This document shows positions 41,913 through 50,015 of a stretch of 64,000 nt of DNA, piece by piece; the first letter of the stretch is position 1; each line of letters starts with the position of its first letter. Source of the DNA: Saccharothrix saharensis (GTDB taxonomy: Bacteria; Actinomycetota; Actinomycetes; Mycobacteriales; Pseudonocardiaceae). Location: positions 1,984,001-2,048,000 of the forward strand of contig NZ_VFPP01000001.1 of the NCBI RefSeq assembly GCF_006716745.1. The letters run 5' to 3'. A model generated the notes under the pieces. That model was not told the DNA's origin, did not search any database, and saw only the letters and a list, made by a program, of their open reading frames with translations. The translations under genes and the position numbers were made by a program.

Positions 41913-42590
41913 TCACCCGTCCGGCTGGTTGGTGGCGATCACGACGGCCGACGCGGCGGTCCAGCCCAGGGTGGCGTAGAGCGCCTGCCCGTCCGGGCTG
42001 GCGACGAGGATGCCGTGGCGCGCGCCGCGGGTCACGGCCGCCGCCGCGAGGGTCGCCACCACCACGCTGCCCAGGCCCCGGCGACGGTGCGTCGGGACGG
42101 TCTCGATCCGGTCGAGGACGGCGTCCTCGCCGGTGATCGCGGCCTGACCGCTCGCGGCCGGTTCGCCGGACGAGTGCAGCACCTCGACGCGCACCACCCC
42201 GGTCCCGCCGGCGGTGGTCCGGTACTGGTCCGGAACCGCACGTCGGGGGTGGTCGGCCAGGGCGCGGGTCATCAGCCACTCACGGGTGCGCTTGACGTGG
42301 AGGCCGGCGTCCCGCAGGACGCGCTCGACGTTGTCGGGATCGGTCGTGGGAACGGTCAACCACGTGGCCTTCCCGTCGGCGGCGGCCTCGTCTGCCAGGG
42401 CGCGCACGACCGCGGGATCGTCGTGCAGGGCGAGGATTTCACGGTAACGCCCCGGGCGGTGCTGCAGCAGGTGCAGACCGCCGCCCGCCTCCTGCGGCGT
42501 GGCCCAGCCCCGGCACGCGCTCCAGCCGCGCTCCCAGCGGCGGACCAGGTCGGTGAGGGTCGTGTCGGTCGGTGCGGAGCCGGTCGTCAT
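41913..42590 (-). CDS. GNAT-family N-acetyltransferase
   Basis: 225 residues. The C-terminal acetyl-CoA fold is clear: DRIETVPTHRRRGLGSVVVATLAAAAVTRGARHGILVASPD in outline (motif A RRRGLGS, then LYATLGWT). The N-terminal half is a second, degenerate GNAT-like part. The substrate is unknown. ATG 42590 has no Shine-Dalgarno, and TATAGT (minus strand, 42598-42603) lies 7 nt upstream, so a leaderless transcript is likely. Confidence 0.83.
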   Translation of the reverse strand: MTTGSAPTDTTLTDLVRRWERGWSACRGWATPQEAGGGLHLLQHRPGRYREILALHDDPAVVRALADEAAADGKATWLTVPTTDPDNVERVLRDAGLHVKRTREWLMTRALADHPRRAVPDQYRTTAGGTGVVRVEVLHSSGEPAASGQAAITGEDAVLDRIETVPTHRRRGLGSVVVATLAAAAVTRGARHGILVASPDGQALYATLGWTAASAVVIATNQPDG

Positions 42591-42759
42591 TGTTGCAACT
42601 ATATGGCAATAGACCTCGACCGGCGAGCGCAAGGGTCCGAACGGTGGCCGCCTCGCCGACCGTTCTCACCAGGGCGACCCCGGCCAGTCGGCGGCTTTGC
42701 GCAACATCACCCGAATGGCCGATGCCAACCGGGGGTGGCGTGCCAACACTGACCGAGGC

Positions 42760-42773
42760 TGGGAGCGCTCCCA
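42760..42773. promoter_or_regulatory. Perfect CebR operator upstream of the LPMO gene
   Basis: TGGGAGCGCTCCCA, identical to the 14-bp CebR palindrome of Streptomyces. It is 130 bp upstream of a second identical copy, in the promoter region of the LPMO gene. Confidence 0.88.
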
Positions 42774-42889
42774 GAAAGAGCGCGAGGCAACGCCCGGCAG
42801 CCATCCGGTTCCCGCGCATCACACCTGGAACCGCTGAAGTCCACGTCGTCGATCAACGAAGATTTGGCGGTAGACATGCTTCACCCTTC

Positions 42890-42903
42890 TGGGAGCGCTC
42901 CCA
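42890..42903. promoter_or_regulatory. Second perfect CebR operator, next to the LPMO start
   Basis: An identical TGGGAGCGCTCCCA 18 bp before the preferred GTG start (42921). If an upstream TTG (42864) or ATG (42876) were used, the operator would lie inside the coding sequence. Two boxes 130 bp apart suit repression by looping or roadblock. Confidence 0.88.
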
Positions 42904-42920
42904 CTCCAGGGGCGCTGACC

Positions 42921-43964
42921 GTGCGGGTCCCGTCCCGCCCCGGTTCCCTGTGGCGGGTGTCGGCGGTGCTCGGCGCCTGCCTGGCGCTGCTGACGACCCT
43001 GCTGGCGACCTTCGGCGCGGGCACGGCGTCCGCGCACGGCGCCGTCAGCGACCCGCCCGCGCGCCAGTACGCCTGCTACCACCGGTGGCCCAACGGCCCG
43101 ACGCAGCAGATGGCCACCGAAGACCCCATGTGCTACAAGGCGTGGCAGTCCGACTCGTCGGCGATGTACAACTGGAACGGCCTGTTCCGCGAGGGCGTCG
43201 CCGGCAACCACGAAGCGGCCATCCCCGACGGTCAGCTGTGCAGCGCCGGTCTGGCGCACAACGGGCGTTACGCCGCGTTCGACGAGCCCGGCAACTGGAA
43301 GACCGTCGACCGCCCGAGCCGGTTCACCCTGAACCTGCACGACCAGTCGTCGCACGGCGCCGACTACATGCGCGTCTACGCCACGCGGCAGGGCTTCGAC
43401 CCGAAGACCCAGAAGCTGCGCTGGAGCGACCTGGAGCTGGTCGGTCAGACCGGGCGGATCGCCACCGGCAGCACCACGCCGGTCGAGGTCAACGCGCCCG
43501 GCCGCACCGGCCACCACGTCCTCTACACGGTGTGGCAGGCCAGCCACCTCGACCAGTCCTACTACTTCTGCAGCGACGTCAACTTCACCGGTGGCGGTCA
43601 GACCACGACCACGACGACGACCACCACCACCACGACCAGCACCACCACCACGACCACGGACGTCCCGGCACGGGGTTGCTCCGCGACCCTGCGCACGACG
43701 TCCCAGTGGAACGGCGGCTTCCAGGCCGAGGTGCGCGTGACCGCCGGTTCCGCGCCCATCACCGGCTGGGCGGTGACCTGGACGTTCGCCAACGGCGAGC
43801 GGATCAACTCGATCTGGAGCGCCGCCGCGACGACGACCGGCACCTCCGTGACCGCGCGCAACGTCAACTACAACGGCGCGCTCGGCGCCGGGGCGAGCAC
43901 CACGTTCGGCTTCGTCGCCTCCGGCGCGCTCGGCACCCCGTCCCTCACCTGCACCGCGTCCTGA
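42921..43964 (+). CDS. AA10 lytic polysaccharide monooxygenase with CBM2
   Basis: 347 residues from GTG 42921, preceded by CCAGGGGCG. Signal residues 1-38 end GTASA, giving a mature N-terminal His (HGAVSDPPARQ), the first ligand of the copper histidine brace. The second is probably His145 in DQSSHGADYMRVY. The axial aromatic site is in YYFCSDVNF. A Thr/Ser linker (about 230-250) leads to a CBM2 (CSATLRTTSQWNGGFQAEV; TARNVNYNGALGAG) for cellulose binding. It cleaves crystalline cellulose or chitin oxidatively with an external electron donor. The two perfect CebR boxes indicate induction by cellobiose and so favour cellulose. Longer starts at 42864 or 42876 are possible. Confidence 0.92.
   Translation: MRVPSRPGSLWRVSAVLGACLALLTTLLATFGAGTASAHGAVSDPPARQYACYHRWPNGPTQQMATEDPMCYKAWQSDSSAMYNWNGLFREGVAGNHEAAIPDGQLCSAGLAHNGRYAAFDEPGNWKTVDRPSRFTLNLHDQSSHGADYMRVYATRQGFDPKTQKLRWSDLELVGQTGRIATGSTTPVEVNAPGRTGHHVLYTVWQASHLDQSYYFCSDVNFTGGGQTTTTTTTTTTTTSTTTTTTDVPARGCSATLRTTSQWNGGFQAEVRVTAGSAPITGWAVTWTFANGERINSIWSAAATTTGTSVTARNVNYNGALGAGASTTFGFVASGALGTPSLTCTAS
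43602..43658 (+). repeat. Thr-codon low-complexity linker DNA in the LPMO gene
   Basis: About 57 bp of ACC/ACG/AGC codons for the Thr/Ser linker. The counterpart of the esterase linker tract at 38291-38370 on the opposite strand. Confidence 0.8.
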
Positions 43965-44015
43965 CCGCCCGACGCCCGGCCGGCCGCACCACGTCGGGGC
44001 GGCAGGCCGGGCGGT
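43964..44015 (+). terminator. Possible terminator after the LPMO gene
   Basis: ACCGCCCG right after the stop pairs with CGGGCGGT at 44008-44015; an alternative GCCCGGCC/GGCCGGGC pairing is also possible. The long loop makes this uncertain. Confidence 0.4.
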
Positions 44016-44418
44016 GTGCCCGCCCCCGGACTCGCGGACGGCCCGACGCCAGGCGGCGGCGCGCAGCAGGCGCGGGCCGTTGAGCCCGACGATGACACGC
44101 GCCGGCGATGACCAGGTCGGCGACCACGACGCGACGGGCCGGGTGAGGTCCGCGCCGGCACCACCCATCGCGATGCCGGTGTGCGCGGCGGCCGGCGCGG
44201 GTGCGTCGTTGATGCCGTCACCGACCACGGTCACCCGGTGCCCGTCGGCTTCGAGTTCGCGCACGGCGGCGACCTTCTCGTCCGGCAGCAACCCGGCGCG
44301 CACGTCGGTGATGCCGACCCGGCCGGCGAGCCGGTCGGCGGTGGCGCGGTGGTCGCCGGTGAGCAGGACGGGCGCGGCGCCGGTGAGCCCGGTGACCGCC
44401 CCGACGCGGACCGACCCG
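44014..44418 (-). pseudogene. Decayed heavy-metal P-type ATPase, C-terminal fragment
   Basis: One frame reads VGAVTGLTGAAPVLLTGDH, RATADRLAGRVGITDV, GLLPDEKVAAVRELEADG, VTVVGDGINDAPAPAAA and GIAMGGAGADLTRP, the hinge region of P1B metal ATPases. After that the frame breaks; VVADLVI appears in another frame before ARVIVGLNGPRLLRAA returns. The DKTGT phosphorylation site and all membrane segments are missing. It begins directly behind the stop of the MRF-like gene. It may be the relic of a zinc or copper transporter once in this metal locus. Confidence 0.72.
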
Positions 44419-44420
44419 CC

Positions 44421-45515
44421 TCAGCGGTCTTCCACCTCGTCGTGCCACCCGGTGAACGGGTCGACGAACTCCAGCTCGTCGGCCAGCGCCAGCTCCTCGT
44501 CGGTCACCAGCGCCTCGCGCAGCGCCGACGTGATCTCGTCCGGCACGGCGGAGGCGGTGATGACCACCAGTTCCTGCGACCGGTCACCGTAGTGGGGGTC
44601 CCACACCGCCGACGCGATCGCCCGGCGCTCGGCGGGGTACTCCGACCAGTCGTCCACGGCCGCGAGCCACGGCCCGAGGTTGCCGACGTTCAGCCCGCCG
44701 CCCGCGGACTCCAGCCACAGCGCGACGTCCGGCTGACCGGCCAGCCACACGCGCCCGCGGGTGCGCACGACGCCGTCGAGCAGGACGTCGACGGCCTTGT
44801 GCAGCCGCACGGGGTGGAACGGGCGGCGCCCGGTGAAGTGGACGACGGCCACGCCGTGGGCCGGCCGCAGCGGCGGTTGCCCGTGCAGCAGGGGGCCGAA
44901 CCCGTCGTCGAACCGACCGCGCCGCGCGCCCTCGGGGATGGCGGCCAGCAGTTCCGGCACGTCCAGCCGGTCGCGGTCCCGGCGCGGCGCGAGGGGTGAC
45001 AGCCGGTCCAGCACGGCGCCCAGGACCGGGTCGCCGCCGCCACCGGTCAGCACGATCGCGTCGGCGAACTCCGCCTGCCCCACGACCACCTGGGCCACGG
45101 TCCGCTCGTCGCCGTCGACCGCGCCGAGGCCGCGCTCGGCCAGCGTGTCGTCGCCCGTCGCGTCGGCGAGCCAGGTGGCGCGGTCGACCACGGCGATCAC
45201 GGCGTGCACCCGCACGTCGACCTCGCGCAGGGCGAAGCAGACCGCTTCGGGCTCCAGCGCCGGGTCCAGGTGCACGACCACCCGGCCGCCGAGGCGCTCC
45301 AGCAGCGGCAGCAGGTCCAGGCGCAGGGTGCACGAGACGCAGCCGTGCGCCAGTTCGAGGACGGTCAGTTCGCCGTCCACCCAGCGGCGCACCACGCCCT
45401 GCGCCAGGTCGCGCAGGTCGTGCCGGACGAGCACCGATCCCGGCGTCGCGCGCCAGACCTCTTCGGCCACGTCGTGCCGCGCCAGGCCGGACACCAGTAG
45501 GACCTCGGTTCCCAT
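44421..45515 (-). CDS. mrf: MRF-like protein (CobW/G3E family, ribosome hibernation factor-recruiting type)
   Basis: 364 residues. CobW-type features are ELAHGCVSCTLRLDLLPLL (Cys59, Cys62) and VVVHLDPALEPEAVCFAL, with a C-terminal CobW_C-like part (FHPVRLHKAVDVLL; GRVWLAGQPDVALWLES; DRSQELVVI). The N-terminus reads VLLVSGLARHDVAEEV where G3E GTPases have GxxGxGKT, so no P-loop is present. This combination and the divergent zinc-free ribosomal genes match mycobacterial MRF, which brings the hibernation factor to ribosomes in zinc starvation. ATG 45515 lies directly against a Zur-type box. Confidence is high for the family, moderate for the MRF role. Confidence 0.8.
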   Translation of the reverse strand: MGTEVLLVSGLARHDVAEEVWRATPGSVLVRHDLRDLAQGVVRRWVDGELTVLELAHGCVSCTLRLDLLPLLERLGGRVVVHLDPALEPEAVCFALREVDVRVHAVIAVVDRATWLADATGDDTLAERGLGAVDGDERTVAQVVVGQAEFADAIVLTGGGGDPVLGAVLDRLSPLAPRRDRDRLDVPELLAAIPEGARRGRFDDGFGPLLHGQPPLRPAHGVAVVHFTGRRPFHPVRLHKAVDVLLDGVVRTRGRVWLAGQPDVALWLESAGGGLNVGNLGPWLAAVDDWSEYPAERRAIASAVWDPHYGDRSQELVVITASAVPDEITSALREALVTDEELALADELEFVDPFTGWHDEVEDR

Positions 45516-45531
45516 GTGGGCTAGCCTAACG

Positions 45532-45548
45532 GAAACGATTGTCGTTTC
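45532..45548. promoter_or_regulatory. Zur-type operator
   Basis: GAAACGATTGTCGTTTC: perfect 7-bp inverted arms around TTG, similar to the actinobacterial Zur box (GAAAATNATTTTC type). It sits between the divergent MRF-like gene and the rpmB2-rpmG2-rpsN2-rpsR2 operon and overlaps both likely promoters, so zinc-bound Zur would shut both. Confidence 0.85.
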
Positions 45549-45562
45549 AAACTGGAGGTAGC

Positions 45563-45802
45563 GTGTCGTCACGGCACTGCCAAGTCACCGGGCGCAAGCC
45601 CGGCTACGGCAAACAGGTCTCGCACTCCCACCGGCGCACCTCGCGCCGGTGGCTGCCCAACACGCAGCGGCGGCGGTTCTGGCTGCCCTCCGAGAACCGG
45701 CACGTCGTGCTGACGCTGTCGACCAAGGGCATCAAGACCGTGGACAAGCGCGGCATCGAGGCCGTGGTGGCCGAGCTGCGCCGCCAGGGGGTGAAGGTCT
45801 GA
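45563..45802 (+). CDS. rpmB2: Ribosomal protein L28, zinc-independent paralogue
   Basis: 79 residues, GTG start after TGGAGGT. Typical L28 core [19 protein letters not shown] and the C-terminal [14 protein letters not shown]. Zinc-type L28 has paired CxxC motifs; here only one Cys remains (SRHCQVTG), so the protein should not bind zinc. It replaces the zinc form when zinc is scarce and frees metal. First gene of a tightly coupled four-gene operon. Confidence 0.92.
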   Translation: MSSRHCQVTGRKPGYGKQVSHSHRRTSRRWLPNTQRRRFWLPSENRHVVLTLSTKGIKTVDKRGIEAVVAELRRQGVKV

Positions 45803-45969
45803 TGGCCAAGAGCACCGACGTGCGGCCGATCATCAAGCTCCGCTCCACGGCGGGCACCGGCTACACCTACGTGACGCGCAAGAACCGCCGCAACGACCCC
45901 GACCGGCTGGTGCTGCGGAAGTTCGACCCGGTGGTGCGCCGGCACGTCGACTTCAAGGAGGAGCGCTGA
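45802..45969 (+). CDS. rpmG2: Ribosomal protein L33, zinc-independent paralogue
   Basis: 55 residues: [25 protein letters not shown], an L33 sequence with no cysteines, so without the zinc ribbon of the other paralogue. Start and preceding stop overlap (TGATG). Part of the zinc-starvation ribosome remodelling set. Confidence 0.93.
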   Translation: MAKSTDVRPIIKLRSTAGTGYTYVTRKNRRNDPDRLVLRKFDPVVRRHVDFKEER

Positions 45970-46265
45970 TGGCGAAGAAGTCCAAGATCGCCAAGGACCG
46001 GCAGCGGCGCGAGACCGTCGCCCGGCACGCCGAGCGGCGCGCGGAGCTGAAGGAGATCATCCGCACCGACCCCGAGCGGCGTGCCGAGGCCCAGCGCGCG
46101 CTGGGGAGGCTGCCGCGCGACGCGTCGCCCACCCGCCTGCGCAACCGCGACACCGTGGACGGCCGCCCCCGTGCGGTGTTCCGCGCGTTCGGGCTGTCCC
46201 GGATCAGGCTGCGCGAGATGGCCCACCGGGGCGAGCTGCCCGGCGTGACCAAGTCGAGCTGGTAG
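45969..46265 (+). CDS. rpsN2: Ribosomal protein S14, zinc-independent (long) paralogue
   Basis: 98 residues, the long type of S14 ([43 protein letters not shown] region in parts) with no CxxC pairs. It overlaps the L33 stop by one base (TGATG). It substitutes for zinc-ribbon S14 in zinc-poor cells. Confidence 0.94.
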   Translation: MAKKSKIAKDRQRRETVARHAERRAELKEIIRTDPERRAEAQRALGRLPRDASPTRLRNRDTVDGRPRAVFRAFGLSRIRLREMAHRGELPGVTKSSW

Positions 46266-46274
46266 GAGGGAACC

Positions 46275-46508
46275 GTGCCCCGCCCCGAGCGCCCGGCCAA
46301 GCGCCGCGTGAACGTCCTGCACAAGGAGGGCGTGACCACAGTGGACTGGAAGGACGTGGCGCTGCTGCGCAAGTTCATCTCCGACCGCGGCAAGATCCGG
46401 TCCCGCCGGGTCACCGGTCTGACGCCGCAGCAGCAGCACCAGGTCGCCACCGCGATCAAGAACGCCCGCGAGATGGCGTTGCTCCCCTACCCCACCAAGG
46501 GTCGCTGA
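46275..46508 (+). CDS. rpsR2: Ribosomal protein S18, zinc-independent paralogue
   Basis: 77 residues from GTG. S18 features are [36 protein letters not shown] and [11 protein letters not shown]. No cysteine is present. AGGAGG precedes the start, 9 bp after the S14 stop. Last gene of the operon; a strong terminator follows. Confidence 0.94.
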   Translation: MPRPERPAKRRVNVLHKEGVTTVDWKDVALLRKFISDRGKIRSRRVTGLTPQQQHQVATAIKNAREMALLPYPTKGR

Positions 46509-46518
46509 CCGATCCCCG

Positions 46519-46549
46519 GGTGCGCCCCGCCGCCACGGCGGGGCGCACC
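46519..46549 (+). terminator. Terminator of the zinc-free ribosomal operon
   Basis: A perfect 14-bp stem (GGTGCGCCCCGCCG and its complement) with a CCA loop, 11 bp after the rpsR2 stop. Confidence 0.85.
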
Positions 46550-46571
46550 GCACTCCCCCGACAGGTTGACA

Positions 46572-46860
46572 CCCGATACGGGCGTCCCGGTCACCGTGTT
46601 GTCCGGCTTCCTCGGCGCGGGCAAGACCACGCCGCTCAACCACGTGCTCGCCAACCGCGAAGGCCGCCGGCGCCTCGCTCGTCGCCGGCCGCGGCGGCGA
46701 GCGCCTGGTCGAGCTGACCATCGGCTGCACCTGCTGCACGCGGCGGTTCCCCGACCCCCTGCTACCCGTGGGACGACGTCGACGCGCACGAGCACGTGTT
46801 CCTCCTCCCGCGCCTCCCGCTGACCGGCGGCGTCCGGGTGGGGTTCCGGCGCCGCCGCGC
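46572..46860 (+). pseudogene. Decayed CobW/G3E GTPase (zinc chaperone type)
   Basis: The start of a genuine CobW protein is readable: [16 protein letters not shown] with an intact P-loop, then [13 protein letters not shown]. The frame then shifts, and [13 protein letters not shown] (the CxCC motif) appears in a second frame. A third frame gives [16 protein letters not shown] near the end. The middle and almost the whole C-terminus are missing. It lies behind the terminator of the Zur-controlled operon, where such GTPases are usual, so it was probably a Zur-regulated zinc metallochaperone. Confidence 0.65.
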
Positions 46861-46869
46861 CCGGCGGGG

Positions 46870-48213
46870 TCAGAGGTGGCGGCAGGGCAGTTCGAAGAAC
46901 CAGGTCACCGGCTCGTGGTCCAGCCGGCCCACCGGCCCGCCCGCGGCGCACTGCGCCCGTGCCCGGGCGACGCTGTCACCCCACGGGACCCCGGTCAGCA
47001 CGACCGCGGGGTCACGCAGGTGCTGGCTCACGCTCACCAGCACGACGAACGCGATCACCGACCGGGCGGCGACCACCCCCAGGTGCTGCCACCGCCGGGC
47101 GGGCACGGAGGCCAAACCGACAGCCATCGCGGTGAACAGGAACAGGCACGGGGCGATGCTGTAGCGCTGCCCGGCCAGCACCACGTCCGGCTGCTGCACC
47201 TGCAGCACCGCGGCCCAGTTGGCGGTCAGCGACACGACGATCACGATCGCGCTGAGCGCCGCGCCCAGCACCGCCACCAGCCTGCCCGCCCGGTCGCCCC
47301 ACCACAGGCCCGCCGCGATCGGCACGGCCGCCGCCACGAGCGCGGCCAGGACCGGCAGGTTGCCCTGGCCCGGGTAGATCCGGGCGACCTGCTCCGACCC
47401 GGTGAACGCCACCACCGGCACCCGCAGCACGCTCGCCAGCGCCACCTGCACCGGGTCGACCGCGTCGTGCGAGTAAGGGGTCCGCTCGGCGAACAGCATC
47501 ACCACGCCCTGCACCAGCGCGCCCACCAGGAAGGCGATGGGCACCTCCTTGCGCGGCAGGGCCAGCCGCAGCAGCGCGACCGGCACGAGCAGCAGGCCCA
47601 GCGGGCTGGACAGGGCGGCCAGGAACGCGAACAGCGCGAGCGGCACCCGCGGTGCGTTGCGCCACAGCAACGCCCAGAACATCCCGTAGAGCAGGAACCA
47701 GTGCAGGTTCGTCATGTTGTTCACCGGCTCGGAGTTGCCGGCCGGCAGCACGACCACGAGCGCCGCGAGCGCGAACCGCAGCGGCACCCACCGCAGGTAG
47801 GCGCCCGACGCCGCGAACGTGATCAGGGCGACCGCGACGCGCAGCACCGCCGCCGAGACCGCGAAACCCGCGGCGGCCCACTCCAGCGGGAGCAGCGCGA
47901 CCGGCTCGGCCACCAGCCGGGGCAGCGCGTGCAGGTACCCGCCGTAGGGCGCCACCAGGTTGGACCACGCGGGCCGCGTCACCGCGTCCAGCAGGAACCG
48001 CGCGCCGTCCTCGGCCCACAGGTGGTCGAGCCGGGCCCGACCCGCCGGGTACAGCAGCAGGAACCCGAGCGCGCCGACGAACGCGAGCGCGTACCCGGTC
48101 GCGGTCCGGCCGCGTGGCGCGGGAGGTCCGGCCGGCAGGGGCAGCAGGCTGCCGGCGAACGCGGCCAGCCGCCGTGCCCCGCTCACCGGCGGGTCCTCGG
48201 TCGTCACCGTCAT
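46870..48213 (-). CDS. Polytopic membrane protein, possibly GT-C-type glycosyltransferase
   Basis: 447 residues with about ten hydrophobic segments (for example YALAFVGALGFLLLYP; FALAALVVVLPAG; LALFAFLAALSSPLGLLLV). A short first loop contains DHLWAEDGARFLLDA, resembling the acidic motif in the first loop of GT-C transferases that use polyprenyl-phosphate sugars. No closer family is recognised. A strong GGGGAGGG precedes ATG 48213. It lies 70 bp downstream of the lipoprotein gene on the same strand, and the two may form an operon for surface carbohydrate. Confidence 0.68.
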   Translation of the reverse strand: MTVTTEDPPVSGARRLAAFAGSLLPLPAGPPAPRGRTATGYALAFVGALGFLLLYPAGRARLDHLWAEDGARFLLDAVTRPAWSNLVAPYGGYLHALPRLVAEPVALLPLEWAAAGFAVSAAVLRVAVALITFAASGAYLRWVPLRFALAALVVVLPAGNSEPVNNMTNLHWFLLYGMFWALLWRNAPRVPLALFAFLAALSSPLGLLLVPVALLRLALPRKEVPIAFLVGALVQGVVMLFAERTPYSHDAVDPVQVALASVLRVPVVAFTGSEQVARIYPGQGNLPVLAALVAAAVPIAAGLWWGDRAGRLVAVLGAALSAIVIVVSLTANWAAVLQVQQPDVVLAGQRYSIAPCLFLFTAMAVGLASVPARRWQHLGVVAARSVIAFVVLVSVSQHLRDPAVVLTGVPWGDSVARARAQCAAGGPVGRLDHEPVTWFFELPCRHL

Positions 48214-48283
48214 CGGCGGCCCTCCCCTGCGCCAGTCGACTTGGTAGCGGGAAAGTACCCGCACCCCCGCGGGCGTCCTCCGG

Positions 48284-49780
48284 TCAGGGTGCGACGAGTT
48301 CCCGGCCGCGCTCGTAGCGCGACCACTGCTCGGCGGACACGGTCGTGATCGGGGACGAGTTCAGCGCCGCCACGTCGACCGAACCGACGACCCACAGCTT
48401 CCCGTCCAGCAGCAGCCCGAGCACGCCGTCCGGTGACCGCACCGCCTCCGCGCCCGCGGGCACGCGCGCCGCGACCGGCAGCGAGTCGACCACGGCGGGC
48501 CGTCGCGCCAGCACGCCGCGGGCGAGTTCCTTGGCCACCGACCGGCGTTCGAAGCGCAGCACCTCGTCGCCCACCACCAGGTCGACGGTGTTCTCCGGTG
48601 ACGGCACGGCGAAGCGGTCGAGCGCGCTCGCCTCTGCCTTCGTGGCGCAGCCGGCCAGGCCGACCGCGTCGAGGCCGAAGTGCCGGATGTCCGTCGGCGC
48701 GTTCGCCCCGCCGATCACCGTGGAGCGCAGCACGTCCAGCGACACCCGGCCGCACGGGTCGGTCGGGTCGATCGGCGCGTGCCCCTCGGCGGTGCGCAGC
48801 AGACCGGGGCCCTCGCGCCACACGCCCGGGATCAGCACCGGGTCGAACGGCTGGCGGGTGAAGTCGGCGTTCCAGAACGTGATCGTGGTCCCGTGGTCGG
48901 TCGAGTGGGCGATCGCGAAAGCCGACGCGGCGTCGATCCACATCCAGTCCGAGCTGAACGCCTCCACCACCGACCGGGTGCGCGGTTGGTTCGTCGCGGA
49001 CACCGGCGCCATGCCCTTCTCCCCCAACGCCTCGACGCCCTTGCCGAACATGGGGTCGCGGGAGCGCAGCACGTACTGGCCGGCGCCGTTCGGGTGCGAC
49101 GCGCGGCCCGTGGTGTCGGTGAACATCAGGTAGAACCAGCCGTCGACGTGCACGACGGACTGCTGGCCCGCGCCGTAGGTGTTCTCGCGGAGGACGTCGT
49201 TGGCGGGCACGACGATCGGTTGGCCGTTGTTCCCGCGGGTCCAGGTGATGCCGTCGGAGCTGCTGGCGACGCCGATGGAGCTGCCGTTGGCGTGGTTGTC
49301 GCGGGACGCGCCGGTGTAATACATGTAGTAGCGGCCGCCGACGCGGACCACCGACGGGTCGCACACGTGCATCGCGTCGAACCCGGTGGAGCTGCCGGAG
49401 AAGACGGGCGCGGCCGTGCTGAAGGGGCCGTCCACCGACGGTCCCTCGCTGTGGAGGATGTCGTCGCCGCCGGGCTGCGCGATGCTCATCTGGCTGCACC
49501 ACCACGCCCGCACCCGGCCACCCTCTTGCAGCACGGCGGGCGCGTAGTTGTACGGCGCGTCCCCCGCGCCCTGGATCACGACGCCGGCGCTCTCGCGCGG
49601 CTTGTCGACGGCGAGTGTGAGCTTCTTCGGCGTTGGCCGCGGGGCCGGCGTGGACGACGTGCTCTTCGGCGCGGACGAGGTGGGCATCGCACCGCTGGCG
49701 ACCGGGTCGCTGCACGCGGTGACCGTGCCGACGAGTGCGGAGGCAGCAAGCAGCGCGAGAAGCCGTCGACCCGGGGACAC
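48284..49780 (-). CDS. Lipoprotein with GH43/GH32-like beta-propeller
   Basis: 498 residues. Lipoprotein signal with lipobox LVGTVTAC, then a Ser/Thr/Pro linker (to about 52). Residues about 60-330 have propeller motifs of the five-bladed glycosidase clan: YNYAPAVLQEGGRVRAWWCS, HVCDPSVVRVGGRYYMYYTG, SIGVASSSDGITWTR, GQQSVVHVDGWFYLMFTDT. The catalytic acid is not evident, so it may be a binding or phosphorylase-like protein. The C-terminal 150 residues are a separate beta domain with RFERRSVAKEL. GTG start. It is anchored to the outer face of the membrane. Confidence 0.78.
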   Translation of the reverse strand: MSPGRRLLALLAASALVGTVTACSDPVASGAMPTSSAPKSTSSTPAPRPTPKKLTLAVDKPRESAGVVIQGAGDAPYNYAPAVLQEGGRVRAWWCSQMSIAQPGGDDILHSEGPSVDGPFSTAAPVFSGSSTGFDAMHVCDPSVVRVGGRYYMYYTGASRDNHANGSSIGVASSSDGITWTRGNNGQPIVVPANDVLRENTYGAGQQSVVHVDGWFYLMFTDTTGRASHPNGAGQYVLRSRDPMFGKGVEALGEKGMAPVSATNQPRTRSVVEAFSSDWMWIDAASAFAIAHSTDHGTTITFWNADFTRQPFDPVLIPGVWREGPGLLRTAEGHAPIDPTDPCGRVSLDVLRSTVIGGANAPTDIRHFGLDAVGLAGCATKAEASALDRFAVPSPENTVDLVVGDEVLRFERRSVAKELARGVLARRPAVVDSLPVAARVPAGAEAVRSPDGVLGLLLDGKLWVVGSVDVAALNSSPITTVSAEQWSRYERGRELVAP

Positions 49781-49797
49781 GTCACCCAGTCTAGTGG

Positions 49798-49821
49798 CCG
49801 CTCATACATGTGAGTGAGCGG
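49798..49821. promoter_or_regulatory. Inverted repeat upstream of the lipoprotein gene
   Basis: CCGCTCA and TGAGCGG are perfect 7-bp arms around 10 nt (TACATGTGAG), 18 bp upstream of the lipoprotein GTG. It is a candidate operator with an unknown regulator. Confidence 0.4.
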
Positions 49822-49892
49822 TGCTCACGGACCGTGCAGGCACGGTCGACCTTTACTACTGCTTTACTAATCGGCGTCCGTCCTCAATAATG

Positions 49893-50010
49893 GGCGCCGA
49901 GGGGAGTACTTCCCAAGTGTCTGGCCGGTCAGTACGGACATCTCGTCGATGTCCCCGGCAGGCCGCCCGACAAGGGTGAAGGAGACCTCGGACTTCGGTG
50001 TTCGAGGAGC
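49893..50010 (+). ncRNA. yybP-ykoY manganese riboswitch with SD-sequestering hairpin
   Basis: The leader of the TerC gene carries the hallmark GGGGAGTA near the 5' side and GGAGACCTCGG at the 3' side. CCGAGG (49897-49902) pairs with CCTCGG (49986-49991) as P1. GACATC/GATGTC forms an inner hairpin, next to CGGTCAGTACGG. In the alternative fold CCTCGGAC pairs with GTTCGAGG (50000-50007), which contains the GAGGAG ribosome site. So Mn2+ binding would stabilise P1 and free the start, switching translation on, as for other TerC/Alx-type exporters. Confidence 0.78.
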
Positions 50011-50015
50011 CCTTG

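Noticed and set aside
42864..42920. N-terminal extension of the LPMO (TTG 42864 or ATG 42876)
   Set aside because: It would put a perfect CebR operator in the coding region and add an unusual stretch before a normal signal peptide; the GTG at 42921 has CCAGGGG in place. Not fully excluded.
38291..43658. Thr-codon repeats at two places as possible CRISPR or tandem-repeat array
   Set aside because: They are codon runs for Thr/Ser linkers inside two genes, with no spacer structure.
46768..48348. A 526-codon His/Arg/Gln-rich plus-strand frame
   Set aside because: Opposite a clear polytopic membrane protein gene; low-complexity composition typical of antisense frames of hydrophobic genes.
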